Assembly (NCBI GenBank): GCA_030831005.1
Contig: JAURLW010000094.1
Coordinates: 1 to 31,197 of the forward strand
Length of the DNA: 31,197 nucleotides
Direction: 5' to 3'
Source: Bacteroidota bacterium
GTDB taxonomy: Bacteria > Bacteroidota > Bacteroidia > Chitinophagales > Chitinophagaceae
Of the stretch, positions 24,244 through 31,197 are shown in pieces; positions within the stretch are counted from its first letter, which is position 1; each line of letters starts with the position of its first letter. The notes under the pieces were generated by a model. That model did no database searches and was not told where the DNA came from. It saw nothing but the letters and a program-made list of their open reading frames with translations. The position numbers and the translations under genes are program-made.

Positions 24244-26511
24244 ATGGCTTTCGATTTAGACCTTATCAAAAAAGTTTATCAACAACTACCAGAGCGAGTT
24301 GCTGCTACAAGAAACTTATTAGGACATCCATTAACCTTAACAGAAAAAATCTTGTATGCGCATCTTTGCAATCCAAGTACGACTCCATTTGTTAGAGGCG
24401 AAAGCTATGTAGATTTTGCACCCGATCGCGTTGCGATGCAAGATGCCACTGCTCAGATGGCTTTATTACAATTTATGACTTGCGGTAGAGATAAAGTAGC
24501 GGTGCCTTCTACGGTGCATTGCGATCACCTTATCCAAGCAAAAGTGGGTGCTAATACCGACTTAGCATTTGCTAACGAAGAAAGTAAAGAAGTATTTGAT
24601 TTCTTAGCTTCTGTATCTAATAAATATGGCATTGGTTTTTGGAAACCAGGTGCTGGTATCATACATCAAATTGTATTAGAAAACTATGCTTTCCCTGGAG
24701 GTATGATGATTGGTACCGATTCGCACACTGTAAATGCAGGTGGATTAGGTATGGTGGCTATTGGTGTTGGTGGTGCTGATGCGGTAGACGTTATGGCTGG
24801 CTTACCATGGGAATTAAAAATGCCAAAAGTTATTGGTGTAAAACTTACAGGTAAATTAAACGGATGGGCAGCTGCTAAAGATATTATTTTAAAAGTTGCA
24901 GGTATCTTAACCGTTAAAGGTGGTACCGGTGCAATCGTTGAGTACTTTGGCGAAGGTGCTGATAGCTTAAGCGCAACAGGTAAAGGTACGATTTGTAATA
25001 TGGGTGCTGAAGTAGGTGCTACTTGTTCTTTATTTGGTTACGACGAAAAAATGGCTGAATATTTAAGAGCAACAGGTAGAGCTGAAATCGCTGATGCAGC
25101 AACGGCAATCAAAGAACATTTACGTCCGGATGCAGAAGTGTATGCACATCCTGAAAAATACTACGATCAAGTAATCGAAATTAATTTAGACGAATTAGAA
25201 CCATACGTAAATGGTCCTTTTACTCCAGATTTAGCTACTCCAATTTCTAAATTGAAAGAAGAAGCCATTAAAAACAATTGGCCTTTAAAAGTAGAAGCTG
25301 GTTTAATTGGTTCTTGTACCAATTCTTCTTACGAAGATATCAGCAGAGCGGTTTCATTAGCACAACAAGTGGCTGATAAAAACTTAAAGACTAAAGCTGA
25401 ATTCATGATCACGCCGGGTTCTGAAATGATCCGCTATACTATCGAGCGCGATGGGTTCTTAAATACCTTTGATCAAATTGGAGCAAAAGTATTTGCTAAT
25501 GCTTGCGGACCATGCATTGGTATGTGGGCAAGAACAGGTGCAGAGAAAAAAGAAAAAAATACAATTATCCATTCCTTCAATAGAAACTTCCAAGCTCGTC
25601 AAGATGGCAATCCAAATACCTATGCATTTGTTGCTTCTCCTGAGATTGTAACGGCATTAGCTATTGCTGGTGATTTAGGTTTCAATCCGCTTACCGACAC
25701 GTTAGTAAATGAAGCTGGCGAAGCAGTAAAATTAGATGCTCCAGTTGGTCATGAATTACCAAGCAAAGGTTTCGATGTTGAAGATGCAGGCTTTGTAGCT
25801 CCAGCAGTAGACGGAAGCAGCGTTCAAGTAAATGTAGCACCAGATTCAGGTCGTCTACAATTACTAGCTCCATTCACTGCTTGGGAAGGTACTGACTTGA
25901 AAGGTTTAAAATTATTGATTAAAGCAAAAGGCAAATGTACCACTGACCATATCTCTATGGCTGGTCCATGGTTAAAATTAAGAGGCCACTTAGATAATAT
26001 TTCTAACAACTTATTAATTGGTGCTACTAATTTCTTCAATGAAAAAATCAATAGTGTTAAAAACCAATTAACAAACGAATACGATGCGGTACCATCGGTA
26101 CAAAGAGCTTATAAAGCTCAAGGCTTTGGTTCTATCGTAGTTGGAGATGAAAACTATGGCGAAGGTAGTTCTCGTGAACATGCAGCTATGGAGCCTCGTC
26201 ATTTAGGTGTGAGAGCTATTTTAGTAAAATCATTTGCTCGTATTCATGAAACCAATTTGAAAAAACAAGGTATGTTGGCCTTAACTTTTGCTGATAAAGC
26301 AGATTACGATAAAATTAAAGAAGATGATCAATTTGATATTGTTGGATTAACCTCTTTCAATGCTAATACACCTTTAAGTTTAGTAATTCACCATGCAGAT
26401 GGTAGCCAAGATACAATTCAAGTAAACCATAGTTATAACGACCAACAAATTGAATGGTTTAAAGCTGGTGGTGCTTTAAATGTAATTCGCGCTGAGTTTT
26501 CTAAAAACTAA
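24244..26511 (+). CDS. Aconitate hydratase, mitochondrial type
   Basis: It isomerises citrate and isocitrate in the TCA cycle. At 755 residues it follows the mitochondrial aconitase (ACO2-like) plan and not the longer AcnA or the AcnB plan. The [4Fe-4S] cysteines are C358 (GSCTNSS), C421 and C424 (ACGPCIGMW), at the same numbers as in mitochondrial aconitase. Other active-site stretches are GTDSHT, GPCIG and the swivel-domain GEGSSREHAAMEPRHLG. It is a single gene on the plus strand. The 173 bases upstream hold no other gene and only an imperfect TAATTTCG -7 candidate. It ends at a perfect palindromic terminator shared with prmC. Confidence 0.96.
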   Translation: MAFDLDLIKKVYQQLPERVAATRNLLGHPLTLTEKILYAHLCNPSTTPFVRGESYVDFAPDRVAMQDATAQMALLQFMTCGRDKVAVPSTVHCDHLIQAKVGANTDLAFANEESKEVFDFLASVSNKYGIGFWKPGAGIIHQIVLENYAFPGGMMIGTDSHTVNAGGLGMVAIGVGGADAVDVMAGLPWELKMPKVIGVKLTGKLNGWAAAKDIILKVAGILTVKGGTGAIVEYFGEGADSLSATGKGTICNMGAEVGATCSLFGYDEKMAEYLRATGRAEIADAATAIKEHLRPDAEVYAHPEKYYDQVIEINLDELEPYVNGPFTPDLATPISKLKEEAIKNNWPLKVEAGLIGSCTNSSYEDISRAVSLAQQVADKNLKTKAEFMITPGSEMIRYTIERDGFLNTFDQIGAKVFANACGPCIGMWARTGAEKKEKNTIIHSFNRNFQARQDGNPNTYAFVASPEIVTALAIAGDLGFNPLTDTLVNEAGEAVKLDAPVGHELPSKGFDVEDAGFVAPAVDGSSVQVNVAPDSGRLQLLAPFTAWEGTDLKGLKLLIKAKGKCTTDHISMAGPWLKLRGHLDNISNNLLIGATNFFNEKINSVKNQLTNEYDAVPSVQRAYKAQGFGSIVVGDENYGEGSSREHAAMEPRHLGVRAILVKSFARIHETNLKKQGMLALTFADKADYDKIKEDDQFDIVGLTSFNANTPLSLVIHHADGSQDTIQVNHSYNDQQIEWFKAGGALNVIRAEFSKN

Positions 26512-26519
26512 GTTAATCA

Positions 26520-26567
26520 CTATAAAAAAATAAAGGACTGCAATTGCAGTCCTTTATTTTTTTATAG
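26520..26567. terminator. Perfect 48-base palindromic terminator between aconitase and prmC
   Basis: Every base from 26520 to 26543 pairs with its mirror from 26544 to 26567, centred on GCAATTGC; the core is AAAGGACTGCAATTGCAGTC and its extension, flanked by A and T tracts. It works in both directions. It starts 9 bases after the aconitase stop and contains the last codons and stop (26554-26556) of prmC. Confidence 0.93.
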
Positions 26568-27411
26568 CACTCAGCATTCTCCAGTTTTCATACAGGTCTT
26601 TATAGATACGCACCGATGCGCAACCTAAGTGCTCAAATAATTCCTTTGTCTGCAACGCATAATCTTGATGCAGCTCACAATATATAGTAATAGGCCCATG
26701 AGATTGTTGCAATGCATATTGAGCTATAGCTTTATAAAACAACAATGGAACATCATCTGGCACAAACAAAGCACTATCTGGCTCGTGTTGAATAACATGC
26801 TGATCCATCGTTTGTTTTTCCTGAATAGGAATATAGGGAGGATTAGAAACAATAATATCAAATTTGGGCAATATTGCTTGATGTGTAGGATCTAAAAAAT
26901 CCATACGCTTAAAGTGAATGTCACAATCATGCGTTTTTGCATTTTGCTGAGCCACGACCAAAGCTTGTTCACTAATATCAATAGCCCAAACTTCTGCTTG
27001 TTTAAAATGATCTTTTAGAGCAATAGCAATGCAACCTGAACCGGTACCTATTTCTAAAATAGCAAGCGGCTCATTACTTGCATGATGTTGTTTAATTAAA
27101 GCAATCAACTCTTCTGTTTCTGGCCTAGGAATAAGCACAGCGTTATTTACCGCAAGCTGTTTATTTATAAACCAAGCATAACCCAAAACATATTGTATGG
27201 GCTCTTGTTGTTGTAATCGTTCTAATGCAGCATGATAATTTTGCATTTGCTGCTCTGATAACATATCATTTGCATGCACTAAAACATCTAACTTAGAAAA
27301 CTGCGTTAGATGTTGTATCAACATATGACTGATTGCATACGCTTCCCTATCGCCATAGTGCGATTGTAAAGCTGCACTACAATCTTGCAAAGCCTGTTTT
27401 AGTGTTATCAT
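26554..27411 (-). CDS. prmC: Peptide chain release factor N5-glutamine methyltransferase
   Basis: It methylates the Gln of the GGQ motif in release factors RF1 and RF2, using S-adenosylmethionine. Of its 285 residues, an N-terminal helical domain (about 1-80) precedes the Rossmann methyltransferase fold. That fold carries RPETEEL near 96-102, SAM-binding E120-I-G-T-G-S-G126 and catalytic N190-P-P-Y193. The start is the ATG at 27411 (MITLKQALQD); the in-frame TTG two codons earlier gives no better match. The last two lysine codons and the stop lie inside the terminator palindrome. It is divergent from ribD. Confidence 0.94.
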   Translation of the reverse strand: MITLKQALQDCSAALQSHYGDREAYAISHMLIQHLTQFSKLDVLVHANDMLSEQQMQNYHAALERLQQQEPIQYVLGYAWFINKQLAVNNAVLIPRPETEELIALIKQHHASNEPLAILEIGTGSGCIAIALKDHFKQAEVWAIDISEQALVVAQQNAKTHDCDIHFKRMDFLDPTHQAILPKFDIIVSNPPYIPIQEKQTMDQHVIQHEPDSALFVPDDVPLLFYKAIAQYALQQSHGPITIYCELHQDYALQTKELFEHLGCASVRIYKDLYENWRMLSAIKK

Positions 27412-27418
27412 GATCAAT

Positions 27419-27426
27419 CAAAAGTA
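27419..27426 (-). promoter_or_regulatory. -7 element before prmC
   Basis: On the minus strand TACTTTTG matches TAnnTTTG and ends 8 bases before the ATG at 27411, implying a very short or absent leader. The -33 position reads TTT and not TTG. Confidence 0.4.
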
Positions 27427-27500
27427 ATAATAATGACTGATTTTAAAATGAATAATCGAATTTAGAGGCTATATAAAATCTTTTATGCAATTTTACAGTC

Positions 27501-28547
27501 ATGAATCCTGAATTGTATATGCGTCGCTGTTTTGACCTCGCTCGGAAAGGAGCTGGGAAAGTAGCCCCAAACCCTCTTGTAGGAGCGGTATTGGTGTATA
27601 ACAATCGTATCATAGGTGAAGGTTATCATACCTATTATGGAGGACCACATGCGGAAGTAAATTGTATTAATAGTGTTGCGGATCAAGACGAAGCATGGAT
27701 TGCTCAAAGTTGTTTGTATGTGAATCTAGAACCTTGTGCACATTTTGGCAAAACTCCTCCCTGTGCACATTTAGTTGTAGCAAGCGGCATTAAACAAGTT
27801 GTTATTGCCAACCGAGATCCATTTGAGCAAGTAAATGGCAATGGCATTGCCTATTTAGAAAAAAATGGCGTAGCGGTTACCTATGGCCTTTTAGAAAAAG
27901 AAGGCTTAGCCTTAAACAAAGTATTTTTTACTAATACTATAAAAAAGAGACCCTACATTTATTTGAAATGGGCTGAAACAAGTGATGGGTTTGTAGGCAA
28001 TTCTAAACAACGAGTGCCTATTAGCAACCCATTACATAAATTATGGATGCAACAAGTAAGAGCGCAAATACCATCTATTTTGGTTGGTAGAAATACGGTA
28101 TCAATAGACAACCCTTTGCTTACAAGTAGCTTTGCCAAAGAGCAACTAGCTACGCGACTCGTGATAGATCCTCTTTTGAAATTAGACAGGAAAGCATGTG
28201 TATTTAATAATGAAAGCAATACCATCATTTTTAATTTCCTAAAAAAAGATAAGCAAGAGCATTTAGAATGGGTTAGACTAACAGAAGAACTGCCTTTGCC
28301 AAATCAAATTGCTGACTATTTGCATATGCATCATATCAATGCAGTATTAGTAGAAGGCGGTCCATATACCCTTACTGAGTTTATTAAAAACGATATGTGG
28401 GACGAAGCCATTGTTTGTGTGAGCGAAGCTTCGCTAAAAGAAGGCATTAAAGCGCCTGTTTTAAATAAGGAAATTAGCACACATACATTTACTTTAAAAG
28501 ACAATACCATTTCCATTTATAAACATCAAGACAATCCGTTTATATAA
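27501..28547 (+). CDS. ribD: Bifunctional riboflavin biosynthesis deaminase/reductase
   Basis: It catalyses the deamination and reduction steps after GTP cyclohydrolase II in riboflavin synthesis. The 348-residue protein has an N-terminal cytidine-deaminase-like domain (about 1-145) with zinc ligands H50-A-E52 and C79/C88 (PCAHFGKTPPC), and a C-terminal NADPH-dependent reductase domain (about 150-345) with SILVGRNTVSIDNPLLT and the late VEGGPYTLTEF. No other rib genes are nearby and I see no FMN riboswitch in the 89-base divergent region. Its stop directly abuts the ATG of the transporter gene, so they are cotranscribed. Confidence 0.95.
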   Translation: MNPELYMRRCFDLARKGAGKVAPNPLVGAVLVYNNRIIGEGYHTYYGGPHAEVNCINSVADQDEAWIAQSCLYVNLEPCAHFGKTPPCAHLVVASGIKQVVIANRDPFEQVNGNGIAYLEKNGVAVTYGLLEKEGLALNKVFFTNTIKKRPYIYLKWAETSDGFVGNSKQRVPISNPLHKLWMQQVRAQIPSILVGRNTVSIDNPLLTSSFAKEQLATRLVIDPLLKLDRKACVFNNESNTIIFNFLKKDKQEHLEWVRLTEELPLPNQIADYLHMHHINAVLVEGGPYTLTEFIKNDMWDEAIVCVSEASLKEGIKAPVLNKEISTHTFTLKDNTISIYKHQDNPFI

Positions 28548-29420
28548 ATGATCTATTTTATACTCGTTATTTTACTCAATACCTTATTATCTGTTTTATT
28601 TAAAATCTTTCCAAAATACAACATCGATACTTTTCAGGCTATTGTATTTAATTACCTCACTTGTGTAATTACCGGCACTTGGTATTTGGGCGCCAATCCT
28701 TTTACTAGCCAACAATTGCATGCCGCTTGGCTACCCTATGCCATTATAATGGGTATTGCTTTCATCAGTGTTTTTAATCTTATTGGGTATTGTACTAAAA
28801 CCATTGGCATCACCGCTACTACTATTTCTAATAAATTATCATTAATTATACCTGTAATTATTTCCATATTTGCCTATAATGAAACGTCTACGTTGGTAAG
28901 AATCATTGGTATTCTATTAGCTGTTCCGGCTGTTTATTTTTCTTCTAAAAAAACAGAAACTACAGAGCAGCATAATTCTTGGAAACTCATTGCCTTATTG
29001 TTTTTACTTAGTGGACTACTAGATAGTTTTGTAAAATTTGTAGAAACAACCTATTTAAGCAAGGCCGATGATCAAGCCTATTATACCATCTATGTATTTA
29101 GCACTGCTGCTATTATAGGTATTTGTATAGGTATTCAAAAGATCATTCGTAAGCAAACAACATTTGAACTTAAAAATATTGTAGCTGGCATCATTTTGGG
29201 TATCCCTAATTATTTTTCAATTTACTTTTTTATAAAGCTTCTTAATAGTCATATCATGAACAGTTCTGCTATCATTCCAATTGCCAATATTGGCGTTGTG
29301 GTATGTGCAGCGCTTGCCGCTCTTATTTTATTTAAAGAACGAATGAATAAAACCAATACAATTGGACTCCTTTTGGGCATTATCTCCATCCTGCTGATTG
29401 CATTCGAAGATTTATTTTAA
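28548..29420 (+). CDS. DMT-superfamily (EamA-like) transporter
   Basis: A 290-residue membrane protein with about ten hydrophobic helices in two halves of five, the layout of the drug/metabolite transporter superfamily. The two halves end in similar segments (SIFAYNETSTLVRIIGILLAV and LILFKERMNKTNTIGLLLGI). The family exports or imports small metabolites; the substrate is unknown. It starts immediately after the ribD stop, so a flavin-related cargo is possible, but gene contact alone is weak evidence. Confidence 0.87.
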   Translation: MIYFILVILLNTLLSVLFKIFPKYNIDTFQAIVFNYLTCVITGTWYLGANPFTSQQLHAAWLPYAIIMGIAFISVFNLIGYCTKTIGITATTISNKLSLIIPVIISIFAYNETSTLVRIIGILLAVPAVYFSSKKTETTEQHNSWKLIALLFLLSGLLDSFVKFVETTYLSKADDQAYYTIYVFSTAAIIGICIGIQKIIRKQTTFELKNIVAGIILGIPNYFSIYFFIKLLNSHIMNSSAIIPIANIGVVVCAALAALILFKERMNKTNTIGLLLGIISILLIAFEDLF

Positions 29421-29424
29421 ATCC

Positions 29425-30036
29425 ATGGCAGAAAAAATAAACGCTTATAAAAGTATTGCTGACACTCAAATTGCTGAGTTCAAGGACAGAGGAAGTCGTT
29501 TTATTGCCTACTCGTATCCCTTTTCAGCATTGTATTTATTAAAACCTATACTAGAACAATTAAAAAAAGAACATATTAAGGCTGTTCATTTTTGCTACGC
29601 TTTTAGAATGGGAACAAATGGATTACAATACCGTGCAAATGATGATGGAGAACCGGCTGGTAGTGCTGGTAAGCCTATCTTAGGACAAATAGATAGCATG
29701 GAGCTTACAGATGCGCTGGTAGTAGTTGTTCGTTATTTTGGCGGTACCTTATTAGGCGTACCCGGACTTATCAATGCATATAAAACAGCTACTAAATTAG
29801 TATTGCAAGAAAATAAATTAATTACGGTTGAAATAACGAATTCGTATCAATTAGAAATTAATTACAATTATTATAATGATGCGCTAGTACTATTGAAAAA
29901 AAATAATTGCACAATTACACATCAAGATTTGCAATTATTCTGTATTATTGAATTCAAAGTAGCATTAGCCGCAGAGGAATCTTTGCTACAACAATTGAAC
30001 CAAATGCCACTTTTACAACTCCATAAAATTTCCTAA
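29425..30036 (+). CDS. IMPACT/YigZ family protein
   Basis: A 203-residue protein of the UPF0029/IMPACT family. The N-terminal domain has the hallmarks RGSRFIAY, A-x-R-M-G-T-N-G-L-Q-Y-R, the DDGEPAGSAGKPIL stretch and VVVRYFGGTLLGVPGLINAY. The C-terminal third is the smaller DUF1949-like domain. The eukaryotic relative regulates GCN2; the bacterial role is not settled, though links to ribosomes and proline-peptide hydrolysis have been proposed. The start at 29425 (MAEKINAY) is preferred over an upstream in-frame codon within the transporter gene. It is 4 bases after the transporter and 2 bases before queG. Confidence 0.92.
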   Translation: MAEKINAYKSIADTQIAEFKDRGSRFIAYSYPFSALYLLKPILEQLKKEHIKAVHFCYAFRMGTNGLQYRANDDGEPAGSAGKPILGQIDSMELTDALVVVVRYFGGTLLGVPGLINAYKTATKLVLQENKLITVEITNSYQLEINYNYYNDALVLLKKNNCTITHQDLQLFCIIEFKVALAAEESLLQQLNQMPLLQLHKIS

Positions 30037-30038
30037 TT

Positions 30039-30971
30039 ATGCTCAGCAACAAACAACGCATTCAACAAGAAGCCTTACGATTAGGCTTTATGAGCGTTGG
30101 TTTTGCTAAAGCAGATTTCTTAGAAGAAGATGCTATTCGCTTAGAAAGCTTTTTAAAAAATAATTATCACGGGAAAATGAGTTATTTAGAAAACCATTTC
30201 GATCTCCGTGTAGACCCAAGAAAATTAGTGCCAAACGCTAAAAGCGTTATTACTTTATTACTCAATTATTACCCTAACGAAAGCCAAGACATCGACTCCC
30301 CAAAAATAGCCAAATATGCTTGGGGCATGGATTATCATGACGTTATAAAAGAAAAATTAAAAGCCCTTTTTGCATATATCAATCAGCATATAGGACAAAT
30401 AGATGGCCGAGGATTTGTAGATAGCGCACCCGTGCTGGAGCGTACATGGGCCAATAAAAGTGGTTTAGGCTGGATTGGTAAAAATGGTAACTTGATTAAT
30501 AAACAAGCTGGTTCCTTTTTCTTTATTGCAACCATTATTTGTGATTTAGAATTAGAACCCGACCCTACTTTTAAAACTGATCATTGTGGTACTTGTACAA
30601 GATGTATTGATGCTTGCCCCACAGATGCCATCATAGATAATAAAAAGATTGATGCTTCTAAATGCATTTCCTACCTCACCATTGAGTTAAAAGATCAACT
30701 CATTCCAGATGCCTTTGAAGGCAAAATGGATAATTGGCTTTTTGGCTGTGATATTTGTCAAGATGTTTGTCCATGGAACAGATTCTCTAAGCCGCATACT
30801 GAACAAGCATTTACTGCGCACAAAGAAATTCTTAACTTATCTTCACAAGAATGGGAGGCACTTGAAGAAAGCACGTTTAATACCTTATTTAAACATAGTC
30901 CATTAAAAAGAAGTAAATGGAAAGGACTACAACGCAATATTCAGTTTATTAATAAAACTAAAGATGCTTAA
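30039..30971 (+). CDS. queG: Epoxyqueuosine reductase
   Basis: A cobalamin- and Fe-S-dependent enzyme for the last step of queuosine formation in tRNA. The 310-residue length is the short form, without the C-terminal HEAT repeats of the 379-residue E. coli protein. Proposed general acid D128 (VDSAPVLER) and the substrate-region YLENH (49-53) are present. The two [4Fe-4S] clusters are bound by C183-x2-C186-x2-C189-x3-C193-P and by C209 with C237-x2-C240-x3-C244-P. It is the last gene of the ribD operon as seen here, and its 3' end overlaps a convergent gene by 14 bases. Confidence 0.95.
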   Translation: MLSNKQRIQQEALRLGFMSVGFAKADFLEEDAIRLESFLKNNYHGKMSYLENHFDLRVDPRKLVPNAKSVITLLLNYYPNESQDIDSPKIAKYAWGMDYHDVIKEKLKALFAYINQHIGQIDGRGFVDSAPVLERTWANKSGLGWIGKNGNLINKQAGSFFFIATIICDLELEPDPTFKTDHCGTCTRCIDACPTDAIIDNKKIDASKCISYLTIELKDQLIPDAFEGKMDNWLFGCDICQDVCPWNRFSKPHTEQAFTAHKEILNLSSQEWEALEESTFNTLFKHSPLKRSKWKGLQRNIQFINKTKDA

Positions 30972-31197
30972 CCGCATTTAGAAACGCCTTCAATAAATCT
31001 GCCAGATCGTAAGCTTTTTTATACGTATAGAACTGAAACATATTCTCTGTATAGTGTAATAACAAGCTTTCATTGGTATGAAAAGGATAGTTATCCTTAT
31101 CAATATCCACTTCTTGTGTTTTTAAAAAAGCATCAATTTCTTCCATCGAATAAATATCACCAAGCAATGGGTTTATAAAAAACTGAATAGATTGAAC
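30958..31197 (-). CDS. Unidentified protein, C-terminal part only
   Basis: The minus-strand frame is open from the right edge to a TAG at 30958, giving 79 visible residues; the gene starts outside the window. Visible sequence is helical and acidic at first (GDIYSMEEIDAFLKTQEVDID), then aromatic (ENMFQFYTYKKAYDLADLL), with no cysteine or recognisable catalytic motif. It converges on queG with a 14-base overlap. Base composition resembles its neighbours. I do not recognise the family. Confidence 0.6.
   Translation of the reverse strand, partial: VQSIQFFINPLLGDIYSMEEIDAFLKTQEVDIDKDNYPFHTNESLLLHYTENMFQFYTYKKAYDLADLLKAFLNAVKHL

Overview
This is an A+T-rich chromosomal segment from a member of the Bacteroidota, probably of the Chitinophagaceae type. 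The phylum call rests on four things visible here: promoters of the TAnnTTTG (-7) kind, leaders without clear Shine-Dalgarno sequences, a fused CcoN-CcoO oxidase subunit, and a single-heme CcoP. The family call is inference. I see no insertion sequences, CRISPR array, tRNA or rRNA genes, and no gap of more than 300 bases without a gene.

Layout. 1-2258: the end of cytidylate kinase (cut by the window edge) and a PolX-type protein whose PHP nuclease domain is intact but whose polymerase active site looks destroyed. 2310-3488 (-): acetyl-CoA acetyltransferase. 3647-6070: the ribosomal operon rplK-rplA-rplJ-rplL, closed by a terminator, without the usual rpoB-rpoC behind it. 6127-16289: a respiratory block. 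It holds an FNR-like regulator, a RIC/hemerythrin-like helical protein, the copper P-type ATPase CcoI, CcoS, CcoNO, CcoQ, CcoP, CcoG, CcoH and a COG2836 (TauE/SafE-like) membrane protein. CcoS and CcoQ are short genes of 49 and 53 residues.

16307-24070 is mostly on the minus strand: an orphan lipoprotein, aspS, a tatD-tcdA pair, an acyl-CoA carboxylase subunit with an ABC-2 permease, and a Cas4-like Fe-S nuclease, with a small PspC gene on the plus strand. 24244-31197: aconitase, prmC (-), then ribD, a DMT transporter, an IMPACT/YigZ protein and queG on the plus strand, and an unidentified partial gene at the right edge.

How the genes work together. The central block encodes a cbb3 oxidase with its metal-insertion and assembly factors, next to a regulator carrying the four cysteines expected of an oxygen-sensing [4Fe-4S] FNR. 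The most interesting observation is a pair of near-identical Crp/Fnr-type dyads (ATATGA-N6-TCATAT and ATATGA-N6-TCATTT). They lie upstream of the two cbb3 transcription units, each centred exactly 58.5 bp from the last base of a TAnnTTTG element that lacks an upstream -33 box. This suggests a local class-I FNR circuit. One of the two dyads is built into the terminator hairpin of the regulator gene itself. The RIC-like protein between regulator and CcoI appears to have lost the iron-ligand histidines and carries a C-x2-C-x3-C insert, and is the best candidate here for an undescribed component.
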